A stretch of 64,000 nucleotides of DNA from Streptosporangium sp040640155 (GCF_040640155.1 NZ_JBFABE010000001.1:124001-188000); one strand, 5' to 3'; counted from the first letter of the stretch, positions 54,086 to 63,038 are shown. Numbers and translations are program-made. Notes: generated from the sequence alone by a model not told the origin.

Positions 54086-55173
54086 TGTGTCCTCCTGTAG
54101 AAAGGCAGTGCGACGACCTCGACCGGTTCGCGGCTGCCCCGGATGTCGACGGCCAGTCCCGACGCCAGGCCGTTGTCCACGTAGGCCATGGCGATCGGCC
54201 TGCCCAGCGACTGCGAGGGCGCTCCGCTGGTGACCTCCCCGACGACCGCGCCGTCGGCGGCGACCACCACCGGATACCCGCGCCGGGGCACCCGGCGGCC
54301 GTTCGAGACCAGGCCGACCAGGCGGCGGCCCGGCGGGACGTCCCTGAGGGGTTCGAGGGCGGCCCGGCCGACGAAGTCGCCCGGCTTGTCAAACCTCACC
54401 ACACGGCCCAGCCCGGCGTCGAACGGGGTCAGCCCCGCCGAGAGCTCGTTGCCGTAGAGCGGCATGCCCGCCTCCAGCCGGAGGGTGTCGCGCGCGGACA
54501 GGCCGGCGGGGATGAGCCCGTGCGGCGCGCCCGCCTCGCTGAGGGCGCACCAGAGCGCCTCGGCGTCCTCGGACGCGACGAACAGCTCGAACCCATCCTC
54601 GCCGGTGTATCCGGTACGGGCGACGAGGGCCTCGTGGCCCGCGACGACGGCCGGCAGGCCCGCGTAGTACTTGAGCCCGTCGAGGTCGGCGTCGGTGAGG
54701 CCGGCCAGGATCTCCGCCGAGCGCGGGCCCTGGACCGCGATCAGCGCGTAGCGCTCGGAGCGGTCCTCGGCCGTCGCGTCGAAGCCCTTGGCGCGGTCGA
54801 TCAGTTCGGCGGCGACGCGCGGGGAGTTGGAGGCGTTGGCGACGACCATGAACTCGGTGGGGGCCAGCCGGTAGACGATCAGGTCGTCCAGCACACCGCC
54901 CTCGGTGTCGACGATCATCGTGTAGCGGGCGCGGCCGGGCTCCAGCGCGGACAGGTGACCGACCAGCGCGTGGTCGAGCGCCTCGGCGGCCTGCGGCCCG
55001 GTCACGAAGATCTCACCCATGTGGGAGAGGTCGAACAGGCCGGCCGCCCGGCGGACCGCGTTGTGCTCGGCGGACTCGCTGCCGTAGCGGAGCGGCATCA
55101 GCCAGCCCGCGAAGTCGGTCAGCGTCGCGCCGAGAGCCTCGTGCACGCCGCGCAACGGCGTAGATCGGGACAT
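54082..55173 (-). CDS. gcvT: glycine cleavage system aminomethyltransferase (T protein)
   Basis: 363 aa. LTDFAGWLMPLRYGS, DLSHMGEIFVTGP, ARYTMIVDTEGGVLDDLIVYR, RTGYTGEDGFELF and LSARDTLRLEAGMPLYGNEL are standard T-protein motifs for tetrahydrofolate binding and catalysis. GAGGTG 5 nt before ATG 55173 sets the start; GTG 55179 is less likely. Preceded by a tandem glycine riboswitch and followed by gcvH. gcvP must be elsewhere. Confidence 0.95.
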   Translation of the reverse strand: MSRSTPLRGVHEALGATLTDFAGWLMPLRYGSESAEHNAVRRAAGLFDLSHMGEIFVTGPQAAEALDHALVGHLSALEPGRARYTMIVDTEGGVLDDLIVYRLAPTEFMVVANASNSPRVAAELIDRAKGFDATAEDRSERYALIAVQGPRSAEILAGLTDADLDGLKYYAGLPAVVAGHEALVARTGYTGEDGFELFVASEDAEALWCALSEAGAPHGLIPAGLSARDTLRLEAGMPLYGNELSAGLTPFDAGLGRVVRFDKPGDFVGRAALEPLRDVPPGRRLVGLVSNGRRVPRRGYPVVVAADGAVVGEVTSGAPSQSLGRPIAMAYVDNGLASGLAVDIRGSREPVEVVALPFYRRTQ

Positions 55174-55214
55174 GTGCACACCTCAGGCAGGGGACAGATG
55201 AGATCATCCTCCCC

Positions 55215-55400
55215 CTCTGTCATGGGTGCCTGAGAGTTTCACCCGGGTTTTACCGGACTTTCACCTTCGGCGAGGCCGCGGGGCCTGCTTTCCAGAGAGC
55301 ACCTACCCGCACGGTCCTTTGCCTTGAGAGGTTCGCGGGGAGGGCTTGCTCCTTCAGGGGTCCTGGTCTGGATGTCAGGACGCTCTCCCGCACGGGATTC
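55215..55400 (-). promoter_or_regulatory. tandem glycine riboswitch (gcvT element)
   Basis: On the minus strand upstream of gcvT, two consecutive aptamers show the hallmark segments: gcgggagag, tgaaggagcaa and acctctcaaggcaaa for the first, then gtgctctctggaa, gccgaaggtgaaag and aactctcaggcacc for the second, joined by a short linker. Glycine binding should induce gcvT-gcvH. The start codon is about 40 nt after the second aptamer. Confidence 0.92.
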
Positions 55401-55498
55401 ATCGGTGTCACCGCCACCCTAACCGCCCGCACCGGCGAAGCGGAATCCCCCGTCGCGCCGGGCCCGGTGCCCTCCCCGGTCCGAGGCGCCGGACCGGG

Positions 55499-55546
55499 CC
55501 GGTCAGGGGGCCGTGGGCCGGTCCGGCGAAAGGACCGGTCAGGGGG
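55499..55546 (-). repeat. direct repeat containing a stop codon
   Basis: ccggtcaggggg occurs at 55499-55510 and 55535-55546; the second copy includes the stop (tca, 55539-55541) of the amidotransferase gene. Confidence 0.75.
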
Positions 55547-56234
55547 CGGCGTGCCGGACCAGGGCCTCGAACAGGGCCGACTCGTCGTCGGCCTCGGGGT
55601 GCCACTGGACGGCGACGGCGAAGGGGTGGTCGTCCAGCTCCACGGCCTCGATCGTGCCGTCCTCGGCGTGGGCGGTCACGGTCAGGCCCTCGCCCGGCCG
55701 GTCCAGGGCCTGGTGGTGGTAGTGGGCCACGTCCACGGTCCCGGCCCCGAAGATCTTCGAGGTCCGGCCGCCGGGGGCCAGGCGCACGGGCATCCTGCCG
55801 TGACTCCCCGGGGCCGGGGCGTGCCCGGAGTGGCCGACCACGTCGGGCAGGTGCTGGTGCAGGGTGCCGCCCAGGGCGACGTTCAGGATCTGCATGCCCC
55901 GGCAGACGCCGAGGAAGGGCAGGTCCCGTTCCAGCGCCGCGCGGACCAGTCCCAGCTCGGCCTCGTCGCGGAACGGCCGGACGTAGCCGGTCCTCGCGTG
56001 CGGCTCCTGCCCGTACCGCTCCGGGCCGACGTCCCCGCCACCGGCCAGGATCAGCCCGTCCAGGCGCTCGACCAGCGGCGCGGGGTCGCCGGCCGGGGGC
56101 AGGATCACCGGCTGCCCGCCCGCGCGGGCCACGTGGTCGACGTAGTCGTAGGGCAGCAGCGCCGCCGTCGCCTCCCACACGGTGAACCGGGCGGGCTCGA
56201 CGTAACAGGTGATGCCGATGACGGGACGGGACAT
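55539..56234 (-). CDS. class I glutamine amidotransferase (PuuD-like gamma-glutamyl hydrolase)
   Basis: 231 aa. PuuD/peptidase C26 type: nucleophile Cys111 in GVCRGMQ, and His212/Glu214 in QWHPEADDE; LILAGGGDVGPERYG is the PuuD-like oxyanion region. It likely releases the glutamyl group from a gamma-glutamylated amino acid at the end of the pathway. ATG 56234 has GCGAGAG upstream. Last gene of an operon with glutamine-synthetase-like, ALDH and SDR genes. Confidence 0.9.
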   Translation of the reverse strand: MSRPVIGITCYVEPARFTVWEATAALLPYDYVDHVARAGGQPVILPPAGDPAPLVERLDGLILAGGGDVGPERYGQEPHARTGYVRPFRDEAELGLVRAALERDLPFLGVCRGMQILNVALGGTLHQHLPDVVGHSGHAPAPGSHGRMPVRLAPGGRTSKIFGAGTVDVAHYHHQALDRPGEGLTVTAHAEDGTIEAVELDDHPFAVAVQWHPEADDESALFEALVRHAAP

Positions 56235-56299
56235 GATCTCTCGCCTTGCCTTGCTCTCACGGGGCCGGGCCCGGTGGCTCCGGGCCGGCCGGGACTCCC

Positions 56300-57064
56300 C
56301 TACAGCGGGGTGACGTACGCGCCGGAGATGCCGCCGTCCACCAGGAACTCCGAGCCGGTGATGAAGCTGGCGTCGTCCGAGGCGAGGAACGCCACCGCGG
56401 CGGCGATCTCCGACGCCTCGGCGAAACGCCCCAGCGGGACGTGCACCAGGCGGCGCTGGGCCCGCTCGGGGTCCTTGGCGAACAGCTCCCGCAGCAGCGG
56501 CGTGTTCACCGGCCCCGGGCAGAGCGCGTTGACCCGGATGCCCTCGCGGGCGAACTGCACGCCCAGCTCGCGCGACATGGCCAGCACCCCGCCCTTGGAG
56601 GCGGTGTAGGAGATCTGGCTGGTCGCCGAGCCCATCACGGCCACGAACGAGGCGGTGTTGACGATCGAGCCCTTGCCCTGGCGCCGCATGTACGGGATGG
56701 CGTGCTTGCAGCACAGGTAGACCGAGGTGAGGTTGACCTCCTGGACCCAGCGCCAGGCGTCGATGCCGGTCTCCAGGATCGAGTCGTCCTCCGGCGGCGA
56801 GATGCCCGCGTTGTTGAACGCGACGTCCACGCTGCCGTAGGTGTCGAACGCCGTCCGGAACGCCCGGTCCACGTCGTCCTCGACGGTCACGTCGGCCCTG
56901 ACGAACAGCCCGCCGACCTCGGACGCGGCGGCCCGGCCGGTCTCCTCGTCCAGGTCCACGCAGACGACGCGGGCGCCCTCCTCGGCGAACCGGCGCGCGG
57001 TGGCCAGGCCGATCCCGCTCCCGGCGCCGGTGATCACGGTCACCCGGTCCTGCAGACGCTGCAT
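56300..57064 (-). CDS. short-chain dehydrogenase/reductase
   Basis: 254 aa classical SDR. Cofactor motif TGAGSGIG (12-19), NNAG (84-87), catalytic Ser139, Tyr153 and Lys157 in SYTASKGG, ending FLVDGGISGAY. Asp37 after the second strand (VCVDLDEE) points to NAD. It sits in the amine-catabolic operon 5 nt after the ALDH stop; its GAGGAG ribosome site is formed by the last codons of ALDH. Substrate not known; possibly an alcohol intermediate. Confidence 0.92.
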   Translation of the reverse strand: MQRLQDRVTVITGAGSGIGLATARRFAEEGARVVCVDLDEETGRAAASEVGGLFVRADVTVEDDVDRAFRTAFDTYGSVDVAFNNAGISPPEDDSILETGIDAWRWVQEVNLTSVYLCCKHAIPYMRRQGKGSIVNTASFVAVMGSATSQISYTASKGGVLAMSRELGVQFAREGIRVNALCPGPVNTPLLRELFAKDPERAQRRLVHVPLGRFAEASEIAAAVAFLASDDASFITGSEFLVDGGISGAYVTPL

Positions 57065-57068
57065 CGTT

Positions 57069-58424
57069 CTACTCCTCCTCGGAGATGAAGACGTTCTTGG
57101 TCTCGGTGAACGCCGCCAGCGCGTCCGGCCCCAGCTCACGGCCGAGCCCTGACTGCTTGAAGCCGCCGAACGGCGTCCAGTAGCGGACGCTGGAATGCGA
57201 GTTGACGCTGAGGTTGCCGGCCTCGACGGCCCTGGCCGTCCGCAGCGCCCGGCCGACGTCACGGGTCCAGATGGACCCGCTCAGCCCGTAGGGGGTGTCG
57301 TTGGCGATGCGTACCGCGTCGGCCTCGTCGTCGAACGGCACCACCGACACCACCGGCCCGAAGATCTCCTCGGTGAACGCCCGGTCGTCGGTCGAGCGCG
57401 GCGTCAGGACGGTCGCCGGGTACCAGAACCCCGGCCCCTCGGGGCAGGAACCCCGCAGGTGGGGTGGCTCGGTGACGTAGGAGGCGACCCGCTCGCGGTG
57501 CTCGGCGCTGATCAGCGGGCCCATCTCGGTGTCCTCGTCGCGCGGGTCGCCCACGCGGACGCCCAGCACCGCCTCGCCGAACCGGGCCAGGAACTCCTCG
57601 TACGCGCCCCGCTCGACCAGGATCCGGGAGCGCGCGCAGCAGTCCTGGCCCGCGTTGTCGAACACCGCGTACGGCGCGGTCGCCGCGGCCTTCTCCAGGT
57701 CGGCGTCGGCGAAGACCACGTTGGCGCTCTTGCCGCCCAGCTCCAGCGTGAGCCGCTTGACCTGTCCGGCGCAGACGGCGGCGATCTCCTTGCCGACCTC
57801 GGTCGACCCGGTGAAGACGATCTTCGACACGCCGGGGTGCTCGACGAGCCGGGCGCCCGCGACCTCCCCCTCGCCGGGCAGGACCTGCAGCACCCCTTCT
57901 GGCAGGCCCGCGGCCAGCGCCAGCTCGGCCACCCGCAGCGCGGTCAGCGGCGTCCACTCGGCGGGCTTGACGATCACGGTGTTGCCCGCCGCCAGCGCCG
58001 GGGCCACCCCCCAGGTCATGACGACCATCGGGAAGTTCCACGGCACGATCACGCCGACCACGCCCAGCGGCTCCCTGAACGTGACGTCGATCCCGCCGGG
58101 CACCGGGATCTGCAGGCCGTGATCGCGTTCCGGCGCCCCGGCGTAGAAGTCGAGGACGTCGGCGACGTTGCCCGCCTCCCAGCGGGCGTTGCCGATGGTG
58201 TGCCCGGAGTTGGCGACCTCCAGCAGCGCCAGCTCCTCGGCGTGCTCGCGCACCAGGGCGGCGAAGCGGCGCAGCAGGCGGGCCCGGTCGGAGGGGGAGA
58301 CCCTCCGCCAGGCCGCGTAGGCGCGCCCGGCGCGTTCCACCGCCCTGTCGACCTCCGCGGCGTCCACGGGCTCGATGTCGGCGAGCACCTCTTCCGTCGC
58401 CGGATTGATGATCTTCACGTTCAC
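57069..58424 (-). CDS. aldehyde dehydrogenase
   Basis: 451 aa, slightly short for the family. Catalytic Cys262 in NAGQDCCARSR, general base Glu228 in TLELGGKSANVV, NAD site PWNFPMVVM and FTGSTEVGK. It probably oxidises the gamma-glutamylamino aldehyde produced from the amine. GTG 58424 overlaps the stop of the glutamine-synthetase-like gene (GTGA). Confidence 0.94.
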   Translation of the reverse strand: MNVKIINPATEEVLADIEPVDAAEVDRAVERAGRAYAAWRRVSPSDRARLLRRFAALVREHAEELALLEVANSGHTIGNARWEAGNVADVLDFYAGAPERDHGLQIPVPGGIDVTFREPLGVVGVIVPWNFPMVVMTWGVAPALAAGNTVIVKPAEWTPLTALRVAELALAAGLPEGVLQVLPGEGEVAGARLVEHPGVSKIVFTGSTEVGKEIAAVCAGQVKRLTLELGGKSANVVFADADLEKAAATAPYAVFDNAGQDCCARSRILVERGAYEEFLARFGEAVLGVRVGDPRDEDTEMGPLISAEHRERVASYVTEPPHLRGSCPEGPGFWYPATVLTPRSTDDRAFTEEIFGPVVSVVPFDDEADAVRIANDTPYGLSGSIWTRDVGRALRTARAVEAGNLSVNSHSSVRYWTPFGGFKQSGLGRELGPDALAAFTETKNVFISEEE

Positions 58425-59776
58425 ATCCGTTCGAATCCCCGGAACAGCTCCCAGTCGGTCACGGCGGCGTCGAAGGCGGCCAGCTCGACCCGGGCGTTGT
58501 TCGCGTAGTGGGCCACCACGTCCTCACCGAAGGCGTCCCGGGCGAAGGAGGAGCCCTCCCAGAGCTCCAGCGCGTCCCGCAGCGTGTGCGGGACCGTTTC
58601 CGCCCCCGACGAGTAGGCGTTCCCCGCGAACGCCTCCTCAAGCGGCAGCTCGTTCTCGACGCCGTGCAGCCCGGCCGCGATCAGCGCCGAGACGGCCAGG
58701 TAGGGGTTGACGTCGCCGCCGGGCACCCGGTTCTCGATCCGCAGCGACGGGCCGTGGCCGACCAGGCGCAGTGCGCAGGTCCTGTTGTCCACCCCCCACC
58801 TGACCGCGGTGGGCGCGAAGCTGCCGGGGACGTAGCGCTTGTAGGAGTTGACGTTCGGCGCGTACAGCAGGGTCAGCTCGCGCATCAGGGCGAGCTGCCC
58901 GGCGATGAAGTGCTCGCCCACCGCCGACAGACCGTGCTGTCCGGCCCCCTCCCCGGACCCGGCCATGACCGGCTCCCCGGCCTCGTCCCGCAGCGAGATG
59001 TGGATGTGGCAGGAGTTGCCCTCGCGGTGGTTGGGCTTGGCCATGAAGGTGATCGACATGCCCTCCTGGGAGGCGATCTCCTTGGCCCCGTTCTTGTAGA
59101 TCGAGTGGTCGTCGCAGGCGGCCAGGGCCTCGCCGAAGCGGAAGGCGATCTCGTGCTGGCCCAGGTTGCACTCGCCCTTGGCCGACTCGACGTACATCCC
59201 GGCGCCCTCCATGCCGAGCCTGATCCGGCGCAGCAGCGGCTCGACGCGGGCGGTGCCGAGGAGGGAGTAGTCGACGTTGTAGAGGTTGGCGGGGGTCAGG
59301 TCCCGGTAGCCGCGGCGCCAGGCGTCCTCGTAGGTGTCGGCGAAGACGACGAACTCCAGCTCGGTGCCGACGAACGCGCGCCAGCCGCGCCCGGCCAGCC
59401 GGTCGATCTGGCGGCGCAGGATCTGCCGGGGCGAGGCGGTGACGTCGGAGCCGTCCTCCCACAGCAGGTCGGCCATCACCAGGGCCGTGCCGTCCTGCCA
59501 GGGCACGCGGCGCAGGGTGGACGGGTCGGGCCTCATGGTGAAGTCCCCGTAGCCGCGCTCCCAGGAGGACATCGCGTAGCCGTCGACCGTGTTCATGTCC
59601 ACGTCGACCGCCAGCAGGTAGTTGCAGCCCTCCGAGGCGTGCCCGAGCACCTCCTCCAGGAAGTAGCGGGCCGAGAGCCGCTTGCCCTGCAGGCGCCCCT
59701 GCATGTCGGCGACCGCCAGCAGCACGGTGTCGATCCGCCCCGCCCGCACCTCGTCGTGAAGCTCGTCGATGTCCAC
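58421..59776 (-). CDS. glutamine synthetase family protein, gamma-glutamylamine (polyamine/ethanolamine) synthetase-like
   Basis: 451 aa. Glutamine synthetase fold with metal/ATP residues in GTELEFVVF, ESAKGECNLGQHEIAFRFG, HREGNSCHIHISL and RIENRVPGGDVNPYLA. The context of ALDH, a PuuD-like amidotransferase and a FadR-type regulator is that of gamma-glutamylation pathways (PuuA in E. coli; GlnA3/GlnA4 in Streptomyces), not ammonia assimilation, and no adenylylation Tyr loop is seen. GTG 59776 with GGCGAGGAGG upstream is the start. Confidence 0.88.
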   Translation of the reverse strand: MDIDELHDEVRAGRIDTVLLAVADMQGRLQGKRLSARYFLEEVLGHASEGCNYLLAVDVDMNTVDGYAMSSWERGYGDFTMRPDPSTLRRVPWQDGTALVMADLLWEDGSDVTASPRQILRRQIDRLAGRGWRAFVGTELEFVVFADTYEDAWRRGYRDLTPANLYNVDYSLLGTARVEPLLRRIRLGMEGAGMYVESAKGECNLGQHEIAFRFGEALAACDDHSIYKNGAKEIASQEGMSITFMAKPNHREGNSCHIHISLRDEAGEPVMAGSGEGAGQHGLSAVGEHFIAGQLALMRELTLLYAPNVNSYKRYVPGSFAPTAVRWGVDNRTCALRLVGHGPSLRIENRVPGGDVNPYLAVSALIAAGLHGVENELPLEEAFAGNAYSSGAETVPHTLRDALELWEGSSFARDAFGEDVVAHYANNARVELAAFDAAVTDWELFRGFERM

Positions 59777-59804
59777 GCGCCCTCCTCGCCGGAGTCCTAT
59801 TGGG

Positions 59805-59820
59805 CTAGTGTTAGACCATT
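59805..59820. promoter_or_regulatory. putative FadR-type operator
   Basis: tgttagacca (59809-59818), a gtNNNac-like pseudo-palindrome, lies between the divergent regulator and glutamine-synthetase-like genes. Confidence 0.4.
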
Positions 59821-59863
59821 GACGTGCAGCGAGGGGAGCCTTGTCAAGGGCCGGAGGTGAGAT

Positions 59864-60586
59864 GTGGACGAGGTGTCGCGGCTGCTGACCGTGCTCCGGC
59901 CGGTGCGCGCGGGCAACGCGTTCGAGGAGACCGTGGAGCGGCTGCTCCAGGTCATCAAGCTGGGCCTGGTGACCGAGAAACTGCCGCCCGAGCGGGAGCT
60001 CGCCGCCCGGCTCGGCATCAGCAGGGTCACCCTGCGCGAGGCCATCCGGGCGTTGCAGGACGCCGGTTATCTCAGCGTACGCCGCGGCAGGTACGGCGGC
60101 GCGTTCCTCACCTACGCCCCGCCCCGCCCGCGCCAGGAGGACGAGCTGCGCCGGGCCGTCGTGGACATGGGCACCGACGACCTGGAGGACGCCCTGGCCT
60201 TCAGGATGGCGGTGGAGTGCGGCGCGGCCCAGGTGCTCGCCACCGTCGAACTGACCCGGGAGCGCCGCGACGCCCTGCGGGAGCGGCTGCACGCGGTCAA
60301 CTCGGCCGGCCCCGGCGACTACCGCCGCCTCGACACGGCCTTCCACCTGTCCATCGCCGAGCTGACCGGCTCGGCGCTGCTCACCGCCTCCTGCGCCGAC
60401 GCCCGCCTGCGGATCACCGACCTGCTCGACGCGATACCGATCCTGCAGCGCAACATCGAGCACGCCGCGGTGCAGCACGCGGCGATCGTGGCGGCGATCC
60501 TGGCCCGGGACCCCGAGGCCGCGCGCCGGGCCGTCGAGGAGCACCTGCGGGGCACCGGCGCCCTGTTGCGCGGCTTCCTCGCCTGA
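59864..60586 (+). CDS. FadR-subfamily GntR transcriptional regulator
   Basis: 240 aa. GntR winged helix (about 20-85: KLPPERELAARLGISRVTLREAIRALQDAGYLSV region) and an all-helical FCD ligand domain (about 105-230) with metal-ligand type residues in FRMAVECG, FHLSIAELTG and HAAIVAAILARD. GGAGGTGA upstream of GTG 59864. Divergent from the amine-catabolic operon, which it probably represses until an amine or intermediate binds. Confidence 0.93.
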   Translation: MDEVSRLLTVLRPVRAGNAFEETVERLLQVIKLGLVTEKLPPERELAARLGISRVTLREAIRALQDAGYLSVRRGRYGGAFLTYAPPRPRQEDELRRAVVDMGTDDLEDALAFRMAVECGAAQVLATVELTRERRDALRERLHAVNSAGPGDYRRLDTAFHLSIAELTGSALLTASCADARLRITDLLDAIPILQRNIEHAAVQHAAIVAAILARDPEAARRAVEEHLRGTGALLRGFLA

Positions 60587-60619
60587 CACCGCGAGGTTCT
60601 CGCGTAGCCTGACGATTCG

Positions 60620-61399
60620 GTGGGAGATTTGTTCCAAGAACGGATCATGGACACAGGGCGGCTGCCGCTGTTCTGTTTCTTCGTCGCGCTGATCGCCGCC
60701 TTCCTGTTCACCAGGGTCAACGTGCGCCTCATCCGCGCCAGGGTCGGCTGGTTCGGCAACGTCAACGTCGGCGAGATGCACATCCACCACGTGGTGTTCG
60801 GCGTGGTGCTGACCCTGCTGGGCGGGGTCTCCGGCCTCATCGTCTCCGGGGTCTCCGACGGCTGGTACGCGGTGACGGCGGCCGTCTTCGGCGTCGGGGC
60901 CGCCCTGATCCTCGACGAGTTCGCGCTCATCCTGCACCTGCGGGACGTCTACTGGGAGGAGGAGGGCCGCGCCTCGGTCGACGCCGTTTTCATCGCCGTC
61001 GCGATCACCGGCCTGCTCCTGCTTGGCCTGCGCCCCCTGGGCTGGGGGGACTCCGACGGCACCCCGCTGGGCGCCTGGCTGACCGCCGGTTTCATCGTGG
61101 TCAACCTCGGGCTCGCCGTGATCACGCTGCTCAAGGGCAAGCTCTGGACCGGTCTGGCGGGCCTGTTCCTGCCGGTCCTGCTGGTGCCGGGCGCCCTGCG
61201 GCTGGCCAGGCCGGGCTCGCCCTGGGCCCACTGGTTCCTCGCCCCGGGCGCCCGGCGGCCCCGGCCCCACAAGCTGGCCAGGGCCGAGCGCCGCGAGGAG
61301 CGCTGGCGCCGCCCGGTGATCCGCGCCAAGATCGCCTTCCAGGAGTTCCTCTCCGGCCGCCACGACCTGCCCTCCACGCGCCGCCGCTCCCGCCGCTGA
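60620..61399 (+). CDS. polytopic membrane protein of unknown function
   Basis: 259 aa with about six membrane segments. Distinctive motifs are VNVGEMHIHHVVFGVVL (two His at a membrane edge) and ILDEFALILHLRDVYWEEEGRASVDAVFIA. The C-terminal 55 residues are very basic. Conserved in actinomycetes as far as I recall, with no function. GTG 60620 lies 9 nt after a tagcct box; ATG 60647 is the alternative start. Confidence 0.8.
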   Translation: MGDLFQERIMDTGRLPLFCFFVALIAAFLFTRVNVRLIRARVGWFGNVNVGEMHIHHVVFGVVLTLLGGVSGLIVSGVSDGWYAVTAAVFGVGAALILDEFALILHLRDVYWEEEGRASVDAVFIAVAITGLLLLGLRPLGWGDSDGTPLGAWLTAGFIVVNLGLAVITLLKGKLWTGLAGLFLPVLLVPGALRLARPGSPWAHWFLAPGARRPRPHKLARAERREERWRRPVIRAKIAFQEFLSGRHDLPSTRRRSRR

Positions 61400-61586
61400 A
61401 CCCCCGCGCCGCCGGACCTCGCGCCGCGGTTCCCGCCGTTCCCGCCGTTCTCGCCACCGGATCCCACGCCGCCACCGGGCCGCACTCCACCGCCTCCGTG
61501 ACCGAACCGGCCGTGTGACGCACGGCGCGTCGGCGGGCGGCGCGCTTGCCGGTACCCACGCGCCGGAGGCGGGCATACTGGAGGGC

Positions 61587-61931
61587 GTGAGTAGGCTTCC
61601 TTCCCGTTGGGACGGCGTGGAGCAGCGCGTCCCCGAATCGCTGACCGACCTGCGCGGCCCGGCGACCGGGAAGGTCGCCCTGCCCGGGCACCTGGGCTGG
61701 TCCGGGCTGACGGAGTACGACCTGGTGAACCCGCTGCTGCGGATGAGCCTGTACCGCACGGTCATCACCGGGGGCGGCCGCTCCGACGCCGAGTCCTACC
61801 TGAACGCCGACCTGTTGCTGGCCGACTGGCCGACCCTGCGCCGGGGCATCGGGCCGAGCTACCGGAGGGCCTGGGAAACCAAGATCACCGCGCTGGGGCG
61901 CGAGGCCCTGGCGCCGGGACGGCCGCGGTGA
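61587..61931 (+). CDS. small partner protein of AbiEii-like nucleotidyltransferase (putative antitoxin)
   Basis: 114 aa starting VSRLPSRWDGVEQRVPESL, rich in Arg and Leu, with LVNPLLRMSLYRTVITGGGR and a NADLLLADWPTLR stretch. No DNA-binding domain recognised. GTG 61587 follows a catact box by 7 nt and also GGAGGG. Its stop overlaps the nucleotidyltransferase start (GTGA), the coupling typical of antitoxin-toxin pairs. Antitoxin role is inferred from order only. Confidence 0.7.
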   Translation: MSRLPSRWDGVEQRVPESLTDLRGPATGKVALPGHLGWSGLTEYDLVNPLLRMSLYRTVITGGGRSDAESYLNADLLLADWPTLRRGIGPSYRRAWETKITALGREALAPGRPR

Positions 61932-62614
61932 TCCTGCCTCCCTTCCAGCAGCGGATGCTGGAGGCCGCCCTGCCGGCCTGCGCCCGGTTCGGCCTGGTCC
62001 TGGCGGGCGGCTACGCGATGAACGCCCACGGCTTCACCGAACGCCCGAGCAACGACCTCGACTTCGCCACCGCCGCCGAGACGCCGCTGCCCGAGGTCGC
62101 CGAGGGGATGGCCGACGCGTTCCGGCGGGCCGGGCTGGAGGTCACCCTCACCGAGGTCACGCCCAGGATGGGCCGCCTCGTGGTCAGCGACCCGGTGACC
62201 GAGCAGAGCTGCGAGTTCGACCTGCTCCGGGAGGCTTTCCAGCAACAGCCCGTGATCGTCGGCGACCTCTCCGTCGTCTCCCTGGACGACGCGGTCGGCC
62301 TGAAGATGCGGGCCCTGCACGAGCGCAGCCTCGCCCGGGACGTCATCGACATCGCCTCGGTCTCCCACCTGTACGGCTTCCGCGAGCTGGAACACCTGGC
62401 CCGCCTGCACAACGAGGAGTTCTCGCTCGCCGAGCTGGTGATGAGGCTGGAGTTCGTCGACCTGATCGCCGACGAGGACTTCGAGGCCTACGGGGTGGAC
62501 GGGGAGCGGATCGCCGGGATCCGCCGGTTCGCCCGCGCCTGGGTGGAGGACATCGGCCTGCGCCGCGCCGAGGAGGGCGACGTGGAGTACGACGACGTTC
62601 CCGACCCCGACTGA
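61928..62614 (+). CDS. AbiEii/AbiGii (MenT-like) nucleotidyltransferase
   Basis: 228 aa. DNA polymerase beta-like nucleotidyltransferase domain: GGYAMNAHG (27-35) followed by RPSNDLDF with the metal-binding Asp43 and Asp45, a third acidic residue in CEFDLL, and VGLKMRALHERSLARDVIDIA. The family includes AbiEii and the mycobacterial MenT toxins, which inactivate tRNA or unknown targets. C-terminal 20 residues are acidic. The gene overlaps the small upstream partner. Confidence 0.88.
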   Translation: MILPPFQQRMLEAALPACARFGLVLAGGYAMNAHGFTERPSNDLDFATAAETPLPEVAEGMADAFRRAGLEVTLTEVTPRMGRLVVSDPVTEQSCEFDLLREAFQQQPVIVGDLSVVSLDDAVGLKMRALHERSLARDVIDIASVSHLYGFRELEHLARLHNEEFSLAELVMRLEFVDLIADEDFEAYGVDGERIAGIRRFARAWVEDIGLRRAEEGDVEYDDVPDPD

Positions 62615-62840
62615 CGGGGGCACCGGACACGCGGTATCGGTGGCGATGCCGGACGCGCGGCACCGCGATGCGCGGCACCGGACACGCCGCACCGGCACCC
62701 GGGCCGGAAGTGGTGGCCACCGGGATTCCCGGTGAGAGGAGTGACCACCGGGACGCCGGTGAGAAGCGGGGACATCCGGGACGCATACTCGGTCTCGCGC
62801 CGGGCAGTCGAAGGTCCTCTCTGCCGAAGGAGTGCTGATC

Positions 62841-63038
62841 ATGGGTCTCATGGAGAAGCTCAACCTGCGAGAAATGAAGGCCAAGGCCAAGCTGAAGCTG
62901 GGCAGCCGGACGGGCAACCGCCGGTTGGTGGCCGAGGCGAGGACCGAAGAGGCCGAGGCGAAGCTTCTGAAGACCCAGGACGAGATCCTGGACACCGTCG
63001 CGGAGATGCGCAAGGAGTACGGCGCCCGCCGCCGCTGA
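62841..63038 (+). CDS. small charged helical protein
   Basis: 65 aa, MGLMEKLNLREMKAKAKLKL onward, Lys/Arg/Glu-rich and probably one long helix; ends RKEYGARRR. AAGGAG 8 nt before ATG 62841 supports translation. Not recognised. The 226 bp before it consist of degenerate repeats (cgcggcaccg, ccaccggga) without a gene. Confidence 0.7.
   Translation: MGLMEKLNLREMKAKAKLKLGSRTGNRRLVAEARTEEAEAKLLKTQDEILDTVAEMRKEYGARRR

Noticed and set aside
59777..61768. Long N-terminal extension of the glutamine-synthetase-like ORF
   Set aside because: It is antisense to the FadR regulator and a membrane protein gene; the family start matches GTG 59776 with GGCGAGGAGG upstream.
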